64,000 bases of DNA from Aeoliella mucimassa (GCF_007748035.1 NZ_CP036278.1:4216001-4280000), one strand, 5' to 3'. Numbered from the stretch's first letter, positions 44,546-53,605 are shown. The notes: generated by a model not told the origin, from the letters alone. Translations and numbers: made by a program.

Positions 44546-45862
44546 ATGTTCGGTTTCATGCGTGGCAACCGCAGCGACACCACCTACCGCCAGGTGTATG
44601 CCGCTTGTTGCCAGGCGCAGCGTCGGCACTTTGGCCTTACTTCGCTCTTCTTCCACAGCTACGAAGCGATCTTCCTGTACCTGCTTGCCATCGACGCCCA
44701 GGCGTGTGACTCTCCGCCCGATACCGCGGTGACCTGCTGCCGACTGCGCAACCGACTCGACAGCTGGCCTGGATTCGACGTGGAGCGGGCGCGATTCGGC
44801 AACGCGTTTGCTCTCATCCTCGCGGCGACGAAACTGGACGACGATGTCCGCGACGACCGCTCGCTCGTTGCCCGCCTGCTGCGTTGGCGACTGCGACGAC
44901 CGATTGCCGAGAGTCGCGACTACTTCTCCCACCTCGACCCCCAGTTCGAGCACGTGGTTGCCGACTTCATTGCGCAACACCTGCGACTTGAACGCACAGC
45001 AGACGAGCCGCTGTCGATCGAAGATTACTGTGCTCCGACAGCCAACGCGTTTGGTTATTTCTTTCAACTGTTCGCCGAACAACTTGCGGCCGACTCCACG
45101 GTACGCGATGCCGTTCAGCAGATTGGCAGTTCGATCGGTGCGGCGATCCTCTCGTTCGACTGCGCGGTCGACTACGCCAGGGATCGCCAGCGAGGGAGTT
45201 TTAATCCACTGGCAAACACCCGCGATGTGCAGCGTGCGCTCGACTACTCGCTCCATTGCCTGGCGGAAGCAGGCTGGCGCTGCACGCAGACGTTCGGCCC
45301 AGCGGCGGCCACCGGACGGGTGGTACGCGCGGTGTTCGATCGGGTAGCGCATCGCCAAGCAGCGCTGCTTGCCCCGCCCTCCATTAAGAAGCGGAAGCGG
45401 CGCGGTTTGCTGACCACCTATCGCGCGTACCGCCGAGGATTCTGTGTTTGCGACTGCGGCGGGTGCGATGGCCCGGGATGCGATGGAGGATGCGACGGGG
45501 GATGTTGCGATGCCCCGGGCGGTGATGCCTTGGGGGGCGATGCCTCGAACATCGACTGCTTGATCTGCGTCGATTGCTGTGGGGGATGCAATCCGGGTGA
45601 TCTCCGAGACAGCAAGCGAAAGAACTCGCCCACGATGCCACTCGAGTCCAATTCCCCCTCGAGCCCGAGCCCGATGGTCGGCATGACTGCCTTCACGTTT
45701 GGCCCGCTGAACCCCTCCGGCTACATCAGCCTGGGGGGCAAGACAGTGCCAGCACGCTCGCGGGGCGAGTGGATCGGCGACGACACCGAAGTGCAAGTAA
45801 TCGCCGAGGATTCGTTTGGACTGATTGTCAAACGGCTGGAATCGAGAACCTCCGGCGGCTAG
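44546..45862 (+). CDS. DUF5685-like protein fused to a Cys/Gly/Asp-rich linker and NfeD-like domain
   Basis: This 438-residue protein has three parts. Residues 1-~290 resemble DUF5685 (YRQVYAACCQAQRRHFGLTS, FHSYEAIFLYLLAID, FALILAATKLDDDVRDDRSL, AFGYFFQLFAEQL). Residues ~290-355 form a Cys/Gly/Asp-rich segment (FCVCDCGGCDGPGCDGGCDG and a second CLICVDCCGGC block) with 14 cysteines. The last ~65 residues are an OB-fold like the NfeD C terminus (GYISLGGKTVPARSRGEWIG, VQVIAEDSFGLIVKRL). The ATG has AGGAGA at -10. This combination is unusual; the Cys cluster may bind metal or form disulfides. The function is unknown. Confidence 0.75.
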   Translation: MFGFMRGNRSDTTYRQVYAACCQAQRRHFGLTSLFFHSYEAIFLYLLAIDAQACDSPPDTAVTCCRLRNRLDSWPGFDVERARFGNAFALILAATKLDDDVRDDRSLVARLLRWRLRRPIAESRDYFSHLDPQFEHVVADFIAQHLRLERTADEPLSIEDYCAPTANAFGYFFQLFAEQLAADSTVRDAVQQIGSSIGAAILSFDCAVDYARDRQRGSFNPLANTRDVQRALDYSLHCLAEAGWRCTQTFGPAAATGRVVRAVFDRVAHRQAALLAPPSIKKRKRRGLLTTYRAYRRGFCVCDCGGCDGPGCDGGCDGGCCDAPGGDALGGDASNIDCLICVDCCGGCNPGDLRDSKRKNSPTMPLESNSPSSPSPMVGMTAFTFGPLNPSGYISLGGKTVPARSRGEWIGDDTEVQVIAEDSFGLIVKRLESRTSGG

Positions 45863-46061
45863 CTCTACAACCGCAGCATCTAAAGTCGGTCGACGGCATC
45901 CCGCCGACCAGCGCCCTACAAAACTCGGCGATTGCCGCCTATAGTAGCGAGACATTCCGCTTGGAAACGGGGAGCGACCGCACGTTGCTTGGCTACGGTC
46001 GGTCAGAAGCTCGCCCCCCTGCCCTCTGCAAATGCATCCTACCAGGCCAAGGTATTTGACG

Positions 46062-46505
46062 ATGTCGCTCGACGAACTAATTCCCATTTTGAACCTTGCT
46101 GTTGGACCTGTGATTCTGATCTCAGGCGTCGGCCTTATATTGTTGAGCATGACCAATCGCTTTGGTCGGGTGATCGATCGCTCTCGTCAACTCGCTCCAC
46201 TGCTGAAGTCGACCACCGGCGACGAGCGCCAGATCATCGTCGAGCAGCTTCGCATCCTCTGGTCGCGGGCGTGGATCGTTCGCGCGGGCATCGCCATGGG
46301 GGTGCTGAGTGTCTTGTTGACTGCGGTGATCGTGATCAGCTTGTTTGCCGGTGCGTTGTTCAAACTGCCGATCGTCTACGCTATTATCGCCTGCTTTGCA
46401 CTCTGTCTCACTTCGATCGTAGGTTGTTTGATTTGCTTTTTGGTCGACGTGAACCTGTCGCTACACGCGCTCTGGCATCAAATTCCGGAAGAAGCACGCA
46501 AGTAG
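46062..46505 (+). CDS. DUF2721 family membrane protein
   Basis: This 147-residue protein has three hydrophobic segments (LAVGPVILISGVGLILLSMT, RAGIAMGVLSVLLTAVIVIS, IVYAIIACFALCLTSIVGCL) and the family motif MTNRFGRVIDRSRQL after the first helix. DUF2721 proteins are small inner-membrane proteins of unknown role. ATG 46062 is used because AAGG lies ~9 bases upstream and the family starts near MSLDELIPIL; an upstream in-frame ATG is not supported. It converges with the antiporter gene 6 bases away. Confidence 0.88.
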   Translation: MSLDELIPILNLAVGPVILISGVGLILLSMTNRFGRVIDRSRQLAPLLKSTTGDERQIIVEQLRILWSRAWIVRAGIAMGVLSVLLTAVIVISLFAGALFKLPIVYAIIACFALCLTSIVGCLICFLVDVNLSLHALWHQIPEEARK

Positions 46506-46511
46506 CCAGCT

Positions 46512-47567
46512 CTACGCTCGACGTTGTCGCCAGGCGCTGAAGGTGAGCACGGCCAAGGTGACCGCCGTGATGGGAATCACAAAACCAACCATCGCGTCCC
46601 GAAGCGTGTGCTGGGCCGAACTGCCTGATGCGGTCAGCAACAGGTAAGCGGTGTAGGCCAGGTAATAGCCGAACAGCAACGTTCCTTCCCAGCGAGCGAT
46701 GACCATGCCGGTGAAGAAGATCGGCAGGCAGGCCACCGACACCGCGACCATCACCGGCAAATCGAACCGCTGCACCGCCTCGGATACCGGCAGCCCAGCA
46801 GGCGACACGCAAGCGGCGACGCCCAGCACAGCGAGCAAATTGAAGATGTTGCTGCCGACCACGTTGCCGACTGCGATGTCGCGCTCGCCGCGCACGGAAG
46901 CGACGATCGAAGTCACCACCTCCGGCAGCGAGGTCCCCACGGCCACAATCGTCAACCCGATCACTAGCTGACTCACCCCCAGTTGGGTGGCGATCGCCAC
47001 CGCGTTATCGACCAGCAGCTTGGCTCCCAATACTAGCATCGCCATACCAACGGCCACCAGCACAAGCGACCAAACCATGTTCGTCGCAGGAGCAGAATTT
47101 TCCGTCGCCTGCTGCGCGGAGTTCTCACGCCTGGCGATGCGAAACAGTAAGTACGTGTAGCCCAGCATCGCGGCCAGCAGCACCGCCCCTTCAAGCGGGC
47201 CGATGGTTCCTCCCCAGGCAACTGCGGCAACCAGCAACGAAGCAGCAATCATCACCGGCACGTCGAGACGAATCAGCTGCGACGACACCGTGAGCGGCAC
47301 GATCATGGCCGAAAGCCCGAGGATAAACAGCACGTTGAACGTGTTGCTACCAATCACGTTTCCCAAGGCCACATCCACCTGCCCGGCCAACGACGCTTTG
47401 ATGCTCACTGCTAGCTCGGGAGCACTGGTGCCAAAGGCCACGACGGTCAGTCCAACCACCAGCGGCGACACGCCCGCTCGTGCGGCCAGTCGGCTCGCCC
47501 CCCGCACCAATAATTCGGCACCAGCTATCAGCAGCCCAAAGCCTATCAGGAGCCCAACCATATTCAT
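46512..47567 (-). CDS. Calcium/sodium antiporter of the CaCA family (YrbG-like)
   Basis: This 351-residue transporter has ten predicted helices and two inverted alpha-repeats: GTSAPELAVSIKASLAG with ALGNVIGSNTFN, and GTSLPEVVTSIVASVRGERD with AVGNVVGSNIFN. These carry the Glu and Asn/Ser ligands of Ca2+/Na+ exchangers. It would exchange calcium for sodium across the inner membrane. It stands alone, converging with the DUF2721 gene. The 297-base upstream region (47568-47864) shows no recognisable regulatory site. Confidence 0.95.
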   Translation of the reverse strand: MNMVGLLIGFGLLIAGAELLVRGASRLAARAGVSPLVVGLTVVAFGTSAPELAVSIKASLAGQVDVALGNVIGSNTFNVLFILGLSAMIVPLTVSSQLIRLDVPVMIAASLLVAAVAWGGTIGPLEGAVLLAAMLGYTYLLFRIARRENSAQQATENSAPATNMVWSLVLVAVGMAMLVLGAKLLVDNAVAIATQLGVSQLVIGLTIVAVGTSLPEVVTSIVASVRGERDIAVGNVVGSNIFNLLAVLGVAACVSPAGLPVSEAVQRFDLPVMVAVSVACLPIFFTGMVIARWEGTLLFGYYLAYTAYLLLTASGSSAQHTLRDAMVGFVIPITAVTLAVLTFSAWRQRRA

Positions 47568-47864
47568 CGAGTTTGCACCTTCGTAAGTCCTGCACCATCC
47601 GCTGCCGTTTCTAGCCGCCGGAAATGGTGTATTCGCGACGAATCACTCTCATCTTGTAAAAACGAACTTCGTAGCATCGCAAATCATGGCGAGAAACCAC
47701 CTTGCCGGCTAGCGGAGTAGCCCTGCTTCGGCCAGCTGCAAGTGCCACACGCTAGCACAACATCTATAGGACCATCGGCCAGGTTCGGTTAGAATCCATC
47801 AATAGTAGCTTTACCGGCATTGGATTTCTGCCGTTGGTCATTTACTTAGGGATAGACGCGAATC

Positions 47865-49412
47865 ATGACAGCTCCTGTTCTCATGCTGCTCGCTCCGCTT
47901 TTGAGCGTCACATTTGGGTACGAACCATCCTCCGACGCTGAGGTTGGATACGACTACATTGTGCAAGTCGAACCAGCCATGGTCGAGCAAATGCAGCGGG
48001 GCAATGCCGACACGATCGAAGTGAATATCCCCGCCGAAGTGAATCCAATTCGGCGAATTCGCGTCGTCGTCGGCACCGAGCAGCTTCCCAAGAAGCTCCG
48101 CCCTGGCGCTGCGTTCCACACCACCTTCCGGCCCGATCTCGATTCGGCCAGTATCGGACTGCTCGCACAAACCGGCCCTGCCGGTGGGTATGGTCGCAAC
48201 GCCGATGGATTTAACGGTGCTACTACCCGCTCGACAACGACCAACACTGCCGAAACGGCTCCTTTCTCGATACCTCCGATAAATACGAATCCCAACACAA
48301 CGACCAACAACTACTCGCAGGACCTCCGCAACAGCCTGGAATCGGGTTTTCAAGCAGCCGAAACTGGCTTGAACAACACGACCAACGCGGTGCGGGGAAC
48401 CCTGAACAACGTCGGCTCCGCCGGCCAGGGCGTGGTCGACAACGTTCGCACAACCGTGAGCGACGTGATTGCTCCTCCCGATACTCGCACCTACAATCCC
48501 CAAAACACGCCGCTCGAGAACACCTCGAACCGCTTGCAGCAAGAGTTTCGCAGCACGACCGACGCCATGCGGAACTCCATCGATCGGGCGATGCAGGGCA
48601 ACACCCAGCAGCCGACCAATGCGACGGCCAACCCGAACATGGCGAATGTCGACATGAGCAACCTGCGTCCAGGCGAAACTTCGCTGCTTAACGGGGTGAA
48701 TCCCAATGCCAACATGGGAGCGGCAAACACCGCTGCACCAACCTCTCAGGCTCAGGCTCAATACCTGACCAACCAACTCATCGAAAACCAAAACGAGCTG
48801 AATCGACTTCGCAACCAGCTCCAGCAATCGGAACAAGCCCGCCGGGCTGCGGAGGCCTCCTCCAGTGCTACCCTGACGCCCACCAACTTCCCGATGCAAA
48901 ACGTGCCCGACCGTACCGCCTCGAACGCGGTGACCCCGCTGGGGGATCGTTCGTACCTCACCGGCAACGGGAACGGGATCGGCAATGGGAACACCTCCGC
49001 GAATACCCAACTTACCAACACGGCCAACACGAACAACAACCAGGCGAATGCCGCGGCGGATAACACCAACGCGCCGAACGCCGGCAATTCGACAGAGAAC
49101 TCCAATTTTAAGCTGCCCCCCATCGAACCAGCTGGCACCACGACCGTAAACCGGGTGGATGCCGATGGAGCGGACAGAGGATACGACTGGGCCCCCAACG
49201 GTGGTAACTCGACAGTCGACAATAACGACAGCAGCGACGAGGAAACTACCCAAACTTCCGGAGTCCCTGGTGCCGCTATTGCCTGGGCGTTCGCGATCGG
49301 TCTGGGAGTGGTCAATATGTTCCAATGGCTCAACCTTGTGGATATGCGAAACAAGTACCGCGTAGCGCTCCGCCGCAACTCGCCCAACTTCTCCCGCTCG
49401 ATGGCTGCCTAA
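47865..49412 (+). CDS. Asn/Thr-rich secreted or membrane-anchored protein
   Basis: This 515-residue protein begins with a signal peptide (APVLMLLAPLLSVTFG), then a small folded region (EVNIPAEVNPIRRIRVVVG, KLRPGAAFHTTFRP), a ~300-residue low-complexity stretch dominated by Asn, Thr, Ala and Ser with a short coiled-coil (NELNRLRNQLQQSEQARRAA), and a C-terminal transmembrane helix (GAAIAWAFAIGLGVVNMFQW) with a basic cytoplasmic tail. A ~500-codon frame on the opposite strand is a product of the biased composition. No family is recognised. It may be a stalk or envelope-spanning protein. Confidence 0.8.
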   Translation: MTAPVLMLLAPLLSVTFGYEPSSDAEVGYDYIVQVEPAMVEQMQRGNADTIEVNIPAEVNPIRRIRVVVGTEQLPKKLRPGAAFHTTFRPDLDSASIGLLAQTGPAGGYGRNADGFNGATTRSTTTNTAETAPFSIPPINTNPNTTTNNYSQDLRNSLESGFQAAETGLNNTTNAVRGTLNNVGSAGQGVVDNVRTTVSDVIAPPDTRTYNPQNTPLENTSNRLQQEFRSTTDAMRNSIDRAMQGNTQQPTNATANPNMANVDMSNLRPGETSLLNGVNPNANMGAANTAAPTSQAQAQYLTNQLIENQNELNRLRNQLQQSEQARRAAEASSSATLTPTNFPMQNVPDRTASNAVTPLGDRSYLTGNGNGIGNGNTSANTQLTNTANTNNNQANAAADNTNAPNAGNSTENSNFKLPPIEPAGTTTVNRVDADGADRGYDWAPNGGNSTVDNNDSSDEETTQTSGVPGAAIAWAFAIGLGVVNMFQWLNLVDMRNKYRVALRRNSPNFSRSMAA

Positions 49413-49510
49413 ACCAGCGATCGCGGGAGCCAGGCCAGGCTCGATGGCCGCTTGGCACTTTCCCGAAACGCACTAACAAACCTCCTCACGCGAGCGAATC
49501 TCCCCGCCCC

Positions 49511-49965
49511 GGGCGAAATAGATTCCCACCGCTCACGAATAGATTCCCAATTTTCCCACCGATGGGAAAATTGAATCTGCACGCACTCTACAAAACCAGT
49601 GGTTTTAGGCTGCGAATAGATTCCCATTCCCCAAAACGCATCGAGTGGGAAACTATTCTGGGGAGGGGACACGATTGGGGATTTCAGATTGCGGATTGCG
49701 GAATGTCCTCTTGAAGGTAGTAGGGTGGGTCCAGGAGCGACAGCGACGCAGCCCCACCAACGCTTTGCCAACCGCGCAGCAGCAACCACCCACGCAGGCA
49801 ACCATTCGCCTGCGCGTCGCTAGTAATCTGCTATTCAGACAAGCATCACATCTCGCAAACCTCCAATCACTAAAAAGCCAACAGCCGAAAGCTGATGGCC
49901 GACAGCCACAACATCACCTGTCCATTAGAACACTACATGTGGCCAATTCCCAGCGAAAACTGGAA
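49511..49965 (+). repeat. Large hairpin-rich dispersed repeat (type 1), copy 2
   Basis: This copy is in the same orientation as copy 3. It keeps the AATAGATTCCCA arms, the covarying stem CAATTTTCCCA / TGGGAAAATTG, the AAAACCAGTGGTTTT palindrome and the right half ending TCCATTAGAACACTACATGT and GGCCAATTCC. About 100 bases around the ACTATCGC/GCGATAGT hairpin are missing, with the junction at the short direct repeat TGGGAAACTATT, as expected for slippage or recombination between the two arms. It begins ~100 bases after the Asn-rich gene. Confidence 0.88.
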
Positions 49966-50551
49966 AGAATAAACGGGCCGCAGAAGAAAGCAGCATGACC
50001 CGCCGAGTGGTTAGCGGGGCACAGCGGCCTGGCATTCTGAAGTGCACCTCATGCGATGCCTCGCACCAGTTCCGACGATTCGGAGAATCGTGCTACGATG
50101 GCTCGCGCCAGAATCGGATGTGGCCCCAGCGACAAAGACCATTCGCCAAACGCGCCCACGCCCCGAAGGGGCACCCACAGGCCAGCCCGGGGCATCGCCC
50201 CGGGAAATGGAAACTCTTAGTTAGGCACCCAAGCAAAGTGGCACTGGCAATGCCAGATGGCGGATGATAACCTCCGAAATCGCGACATGGTTTACTCCTC
50301 TCTCCAAGTTGTGGGGACAACCTGAGTTAGGAGTAAACGTCTTATTGTTCAACTGGCAAAGCCAGCGAACTCTCACCACGCCCAGAGGGCGTGGATCTCG
50401 ATGAGGGATTCGAAAAATCGTAGAGATCAATCGGGCTGTCGACTCTTGCTAAATTGGCACATAGCCAATGGGTGCAAGCTACCAAGTAGTCCGGTACACC
50501 CTGAAATCTATTTAGGTCGCCCTAGTCCATGCTCTCGCCCCTCAGCATCAA
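49966..50551. other. Non-coding region with a run of triloop hairpins
   Basis: No gene is seen. Within 235 bases there are five perfect stems with three-base loops: GCCCC-GAA-GGGGC (50160-50172), CCCGGGGC-ATC-GCCCCGGG (50186-50204), CTGGC-AAT-GCCAG (50244-50256), CTGGC-AAA-GCCAG (50353-50365) and CCACGCCC-AGA-GGGCGTGG (50376-50394). None is followed by a T-run, so they do not look like terminators. Confidence 0.6.
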
Positions 50552-51049
50552 CTAGGTTCGGATAGTGATCTCGATAGCGTCCACTCCAATGCCGAGCTGT
50601 TTGGCTATCATTTCTTTAGCTGTATCGAAGATGCTTACAGGCACTTTTCGCAGCGGTGCTGCAGGTCTCTTCGCCGCTGGCTTTGACCCCACTGGTTTCC
50701 AGTCAATCTTATTCAGGTTGATGCCGAGGTCCTCAAGATTCGCGTAGTGAATTGGATTGCGGCCAAAAGTCCAAAGATCGGCAACGTCGATATTTGCATA
50801 CTCGCTGATTTGAATAATGAAACGTTCTGGCGTCCACTCGCCGGGGCCGAGCCCCGAAATCTTGCCAAGCAAAAAACCTGACTTATGCTCCTCTGGACCA
50901 GGTGCGTGGTCGCCGTTGGCATTCCGAGCGCAGACGAGATACGTCGCATTTCTCGCATTCCTACGATTCAGAACCCACTCCTGAGATCCGCCTGACTCCA
51001 GAATCTCTTGAAGTGAGCGGGATGTGAATGTGACTATCGTGTCCGCCAT
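50552..51049 (-). CDS. Hypothetical protein, 165 aa
   Basis: The start ATG 51049 has AGGAGAG 6 bases upstream, a strong ribosome site; a longer in-frame start at 51082 is less likely. The protein is soluble, mixed alpha/beta, with TFTSRSLQEILESGGSQEW, an Asn/Arg-rich stretch (VLNRRNARNATYLVCARNAN), WKPVGSKPAAKRPAAPLRKV as a linker and a C-terminal helix. No domain is recognised. It is isolated between repetitive sequence and the lpx block, and its upstream region is very A/T-rich with an inverted repeat. Confidence 0.65.
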   Translation of the reverse strand: MADTIVTFTSRSLQEILESGGSQEWVLNRRNARNATYLVCARNANGDHAPGPEEHKSGFLLGKISGLGPGEWTPERFIIQISEYANIDVADLWTFGRNPIHYANLEDLGINLNKIDWKPVGSKPAAKRPAAPLRKVPVSIFDTAKEMIAKQLGIGVDAIEITIRT

Positions 51050-51089
51050 AACAACTCTCCTGGACTTGGTGAAAAGCAACACACGAAAT

Positions 51090-51124
51090 GTAACATTGCA
51101 TTAATATCGTTACAACAATGTTAC
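51090..51124. promoter_or_regulatory. Inverted repeat in the A/T-rich upstream region of the 165-aa gene
   Basis: GTAACATTG (51090-51098) and CAATGTTAC (51116-51124) form perfect 9-base arms 17 bases apart, centred 58 bases before the ATG at 51049 on the minus strand. A third partial motif GTTACAACAATGTTAC overlaps the right arm. The spacing and position suit a dimeric repressor operator, perhaps for autoregulation. The rest of 51050-51382 is empty apart from the terminator at 51311-51350. Confidence 0.4.
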
Positions 51125-51310
51125 CAACCTTTTATTAACTTTCACTCACCATGTGAGACGAGTGGTCGATATTGGGAGAAACAACAGCGAACATTCGGAA
51201 TCAACAAATGCCCACACTATTCTTCCGAGTCGCCCCCAGAAACGATTCCCAGCCCCTTTCACTCCGTACCAGACGACAGCTCGCCAAACTGGCCAAAACC
51301 ATCAGCCCCC

Positions 51311-51350
51311 AAAACAAAAGACCCCCTCTTTCCCAAGCAGGAAAGAGGGG
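51311..51350 (-). terminator. Rho-independent terminator of the lpx/oxidoreductase block
   Basis: Arms CCCCTCTTTCC (51323-51333) and GGAAAGAGGGG (51340-51350) give a perfect 11-bp stem with loop CAAGCA. On the minus strand the stem is followed by GGTCTTTTGTTTT. It lies 33 bases after the stop of the Gfo/Idh oxidoreductase gene and is a textbook terminator for that transcript. Confidence 0.88.
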
Positions 51351-51382
51351 TTCTTTGAATGTTGAACTTGGCTCTCGGCGTG

Positions 51383-52450
51383 TTAACCGGCCTTGCGGAG
51401 CGGCATGGCTGGTAGCATGTGAGCACCTCGGCGTCCGAGCGGTGGGGCATCCCAGTGATGCATGGCGATTGAAGCCAGCACTTGCTCGGCCACGGCCAAC
51501 GCGGCCCGGCCGGCTTTGCCACTCACGCGGACTTGACGACCTTCGCGAATCGACTCGGCAAAGTCGCGGTGCTCTTCGGCAATCGCGTTGGTTTGCTCAG
51601 GTTCCAACTCCTGCTTGATCAAGAGTTCTTCGAACAGATGCTCGCGGTAGTAGGCTGTTTGGTCGGCCGACAGCGTAGCAAGGTCGAACTCTCCGGCTAA
51701 CAAGCTAGGATGCGGCTGAACCGTTGTCGCCTTACGTCCTGCGAAGTCGATATTCGCGAACATGGTCGACGAGAACACCTGCATCGAGCGGGCGGGTTCG
51801 TAGTTCACGCGCGAAGCGGTAAGCTGAGCAATGCACCCATTTTCGAAGTGCAACTGCGCCTGGGCGATGTCTTCGTGCTCGCCCATCACGGCGACGCCGA
51901 AGGCAAACACGTTGACCAGACGCGACTTCACGAGCGACAGCACCGCGTCGATGTCATGGATCATCAAGTCCATCACCACGCCGATGTCGGTCGAGCGGAA
52001 CGTGAATCCACTGGCGCGGATGCCTTGAATGTAACGGATATCTTCCAGCTTGTCGGCGACGCACTCCAAGCCAGGGTTGAAACGTTCGACATGCCCCACC
52101 TGCAAGACCAGGCCGTTGTCGCGAGCCAGTTCCACCAACTCGTCGGCCTCGGCCACGGTGGTAGTAATCGGCTTCTCGACGAGTACGTGCTTGCCAGCTT
52201 CGAGCAGTTCGCGAACCACTTTGTGGTGCAACACGGTCGGCGTAGCGACAATCGCGGCGTCGATTTCGTTTAGCACTTCGTGATAGCTAGCCACTGCCCG
52301 GGCGCCGGTTTGCTCGGCGACTTCCTGGCGGGCTTTTTCGGAGACATCGACGATGGCAACCAGGTCGATGTGGGGAGCGTCGGCTGCTAGCCGAGCGTGA
52401 ATCCGACCGAGGTGGCCGGTACCGATAACTGCAGTACGGAGGGGAACCAT
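51383..52450 (-). CDS. Gfo/Idh/MocA oxidoreductase in the lipid A block (GnnA-like candidate)
   Basis: This 355-residue NAD(P)-dependent oxidoreductase has the Rossmann motif AVIGTGHLGRIHAR (7-20), VEKP at 91-94 with the catalytic lysine, and VMDLMIHDID with D161, H165 and D166. It is the last gene of a minus-strand run skp-lpxC-lpxA. In Acidithiobacillus and Leptospira the Gfo/Idh enzyme GnnA oxidises UDP-GlcNAc at C3 so that GnnB can make UDP-GlcNAc3N, the substrate of an amide-forming LpxA. Position and family make a similar role possible here, but GnnB is not in the window and other UDP-sugar oxidations are equally allowed. It ends in front of a strong terminator. Confidence 0.85.
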   Translation of the reverse strand: MVPLRTAVIGTGHLGRIHARLAADAPHIDLVAIVDVSEKARQEVAEQTGARAVASYHEVLNEIDAAIVATPTVLHHKVVRELLEAGKHVLVEKPITTTVAEADELVELARDNGLVLQVGHVERFNPGLECVADKLEDIRYIQGIRASGFTFRSTDIGVVMDLMIHDIDAVLSLVKSRLVNVFAFGVAVMGEHEDIAQAQLHFENGCIAQLTASRVNYEPARSMQVFSSTMFANIDFAGRKATTVQPHPSLLAGEFDLATLSADQTAYYREHLFEELLIKQELEPEQTNAIAEEHRDFAESIREGRQVRVSGKAGRAALAVAEQVLASIAMHHWDAPPLGRRGAHMLPAMPLRKAG

Positions 52451-52744
52451 GGTTCTTTGCCGTTAGGGTGACGGAGTAAATAGCGAAATTCACATGAGGA
52501 GCATCCGCGACGTTTGTCGCTGGACATCATCACGCGAGTTTCGACATTTACCACGTGCAGTCGTCGCGAGCAGGCAATCCGCTGGAAGCGATGGATGGAG
52601 CTAATCGCATCCATCGCAGCCAGCGATTCGCTGCAGCAACACCCACACGGGGCATGCCGCACGGTGGAAACCATCGGGCCGTGGGCGGGAGTCCTGGGGG
52701 GGGAATGGACTCACGACCTGGCGAGATCGTTCCCGGCAGTCCGT

Positions 52745-53554
52745 TTAGGCGGCAGCGCGACGCACTTCGCGTCCGCGACCGTGCCGTCCTTCCTGCTGCC
52801 CTTCGATGAAGGCCAACAGATTGTTCACATGAGGCAGCAACCGATCGTTGCCTCGCAGTACTTCACGAGCCGCGTCGAGTCCAACCTTCGAGCGATAAAG
52901 CAAGCGGTGGGCTTCGGCCAGGGCGTCGATCGATTCGGCATCGAAGTTATTCCGCTTCAGCGCGACGATGTTGATGCATCGCGGGCGGGCGGGCGAGCCT
53001 TCGCACAGCATGTAAGGTGGAACGTCGTGCAACACGCGACTCAAACCACCGATGAAGCTGTAGCTACCGATCGTGGTGTAGTGATGCACGGCCACTCCGC
53101 CGGAAATCGAAGCGTAGTCAGCCACGTGAACGTGTCCGCCGAGCATCGACCCGTTGGCAATAATAATGTTGCTGCCGACCTTGCAGTCGTGGGCAATGTG
53201 AGTACCAGCCATCAGGAAGTTGTTGCTTCCCAAGCTGGTGATGCCATCTTCTTTTTCGCTGGCGCGGTTGATGGTCACGTTTTCGCGAATGATGTTTCCA
53301 TCGCCCACGATCACCTTGGTGTCGGTGCCGGCGTAACTAATGTCTTGCGGCTCGCCACCAATCACGGCGTGCGGGTAAATCGTGTTGTCGCGACCAATGG
53401 TTACGTGTCCCATGAGGGTCACGCTGTTCATAATCTTGGTGCCGGCACCTACCTTGACGTGCGGGCCAATCATAGTGAATGGTCCCACTTCGACTTCATC
53501 GTCGATCTCTGCGCGAGGGTCAATCCAGGCGGTGTTCGCAATGCTGGTAGCCAT
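52745..53554 (-). CDS. lpxA: UDP-N-acetylglucosamine acyltransferase
   Basis: The 269-residue protein is a left-handed beta-helix of hexapeptide repeats (TAWIDPRAEIDDEVEVGPFT through IGSYSFIGGLSRV) with a C-terminal helical domain. It catalyses the first step of lipid A synthesis, acyl transfer from ACP to UDP-GlcNAc (or to UDP-GlcNAc3N) in the cytoplasm. The catalytic His corresponds to H122 in GTHIAHDCKVGSN. It follows lpxC by 51 bases. No fabZ lies between, unlike the common lpxD-fabZ-lpxA order. The acyl-length-determining residue cannot be judged by eye. Confidence 0.95.
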   Translation of the reverse strand: MATSIANTAWIDPRAEIDDEVEVGPFTMIGPHVKVGAGTKIMNSVTLMGHVTIGRDNTIYPHAVIGGEPQDISYAGTDTKVIVGDGNIIRENVTINRASEKEDGITSLGSNNFLMAGTHIAHDCKVGSNIIIANGSMLGGHVHVADYASISGGVAVHHYTTIGSYSFIGGLSRVLHDVPPYMLCEGSPARPRCINIVALKRNNFDAESIDALAEAHRLLYRSKVGLDAAREVLRGNDRLLPHVNNLLAFIEGQQEGRHGRGREVRRAAA

Positions 53555-53605
53555 GGTTCTTCAGGGGGCTGGGGACGAGCGAGATGTGTTTGGAACGATG
53601 TTGTT

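Noticed and set aside
44420-46156. 578-codon minus-strand open frame opposite the DUF5685-NfeD gene
   Set aside because: It spans two real plus-strand genes and an intergenic region, has an Arg/Gly-rich composition with no domain, and lacks start signals.
47838-49325. Long minus-strand open frame opposite the Asn-rich gene
   Set aside because: It is an artefact of the Asn/Thr codon bias of the plus-strand gene, which has signal peptide, coiled coil and membrane anchor; the minus frame has no motif or ribosome site.
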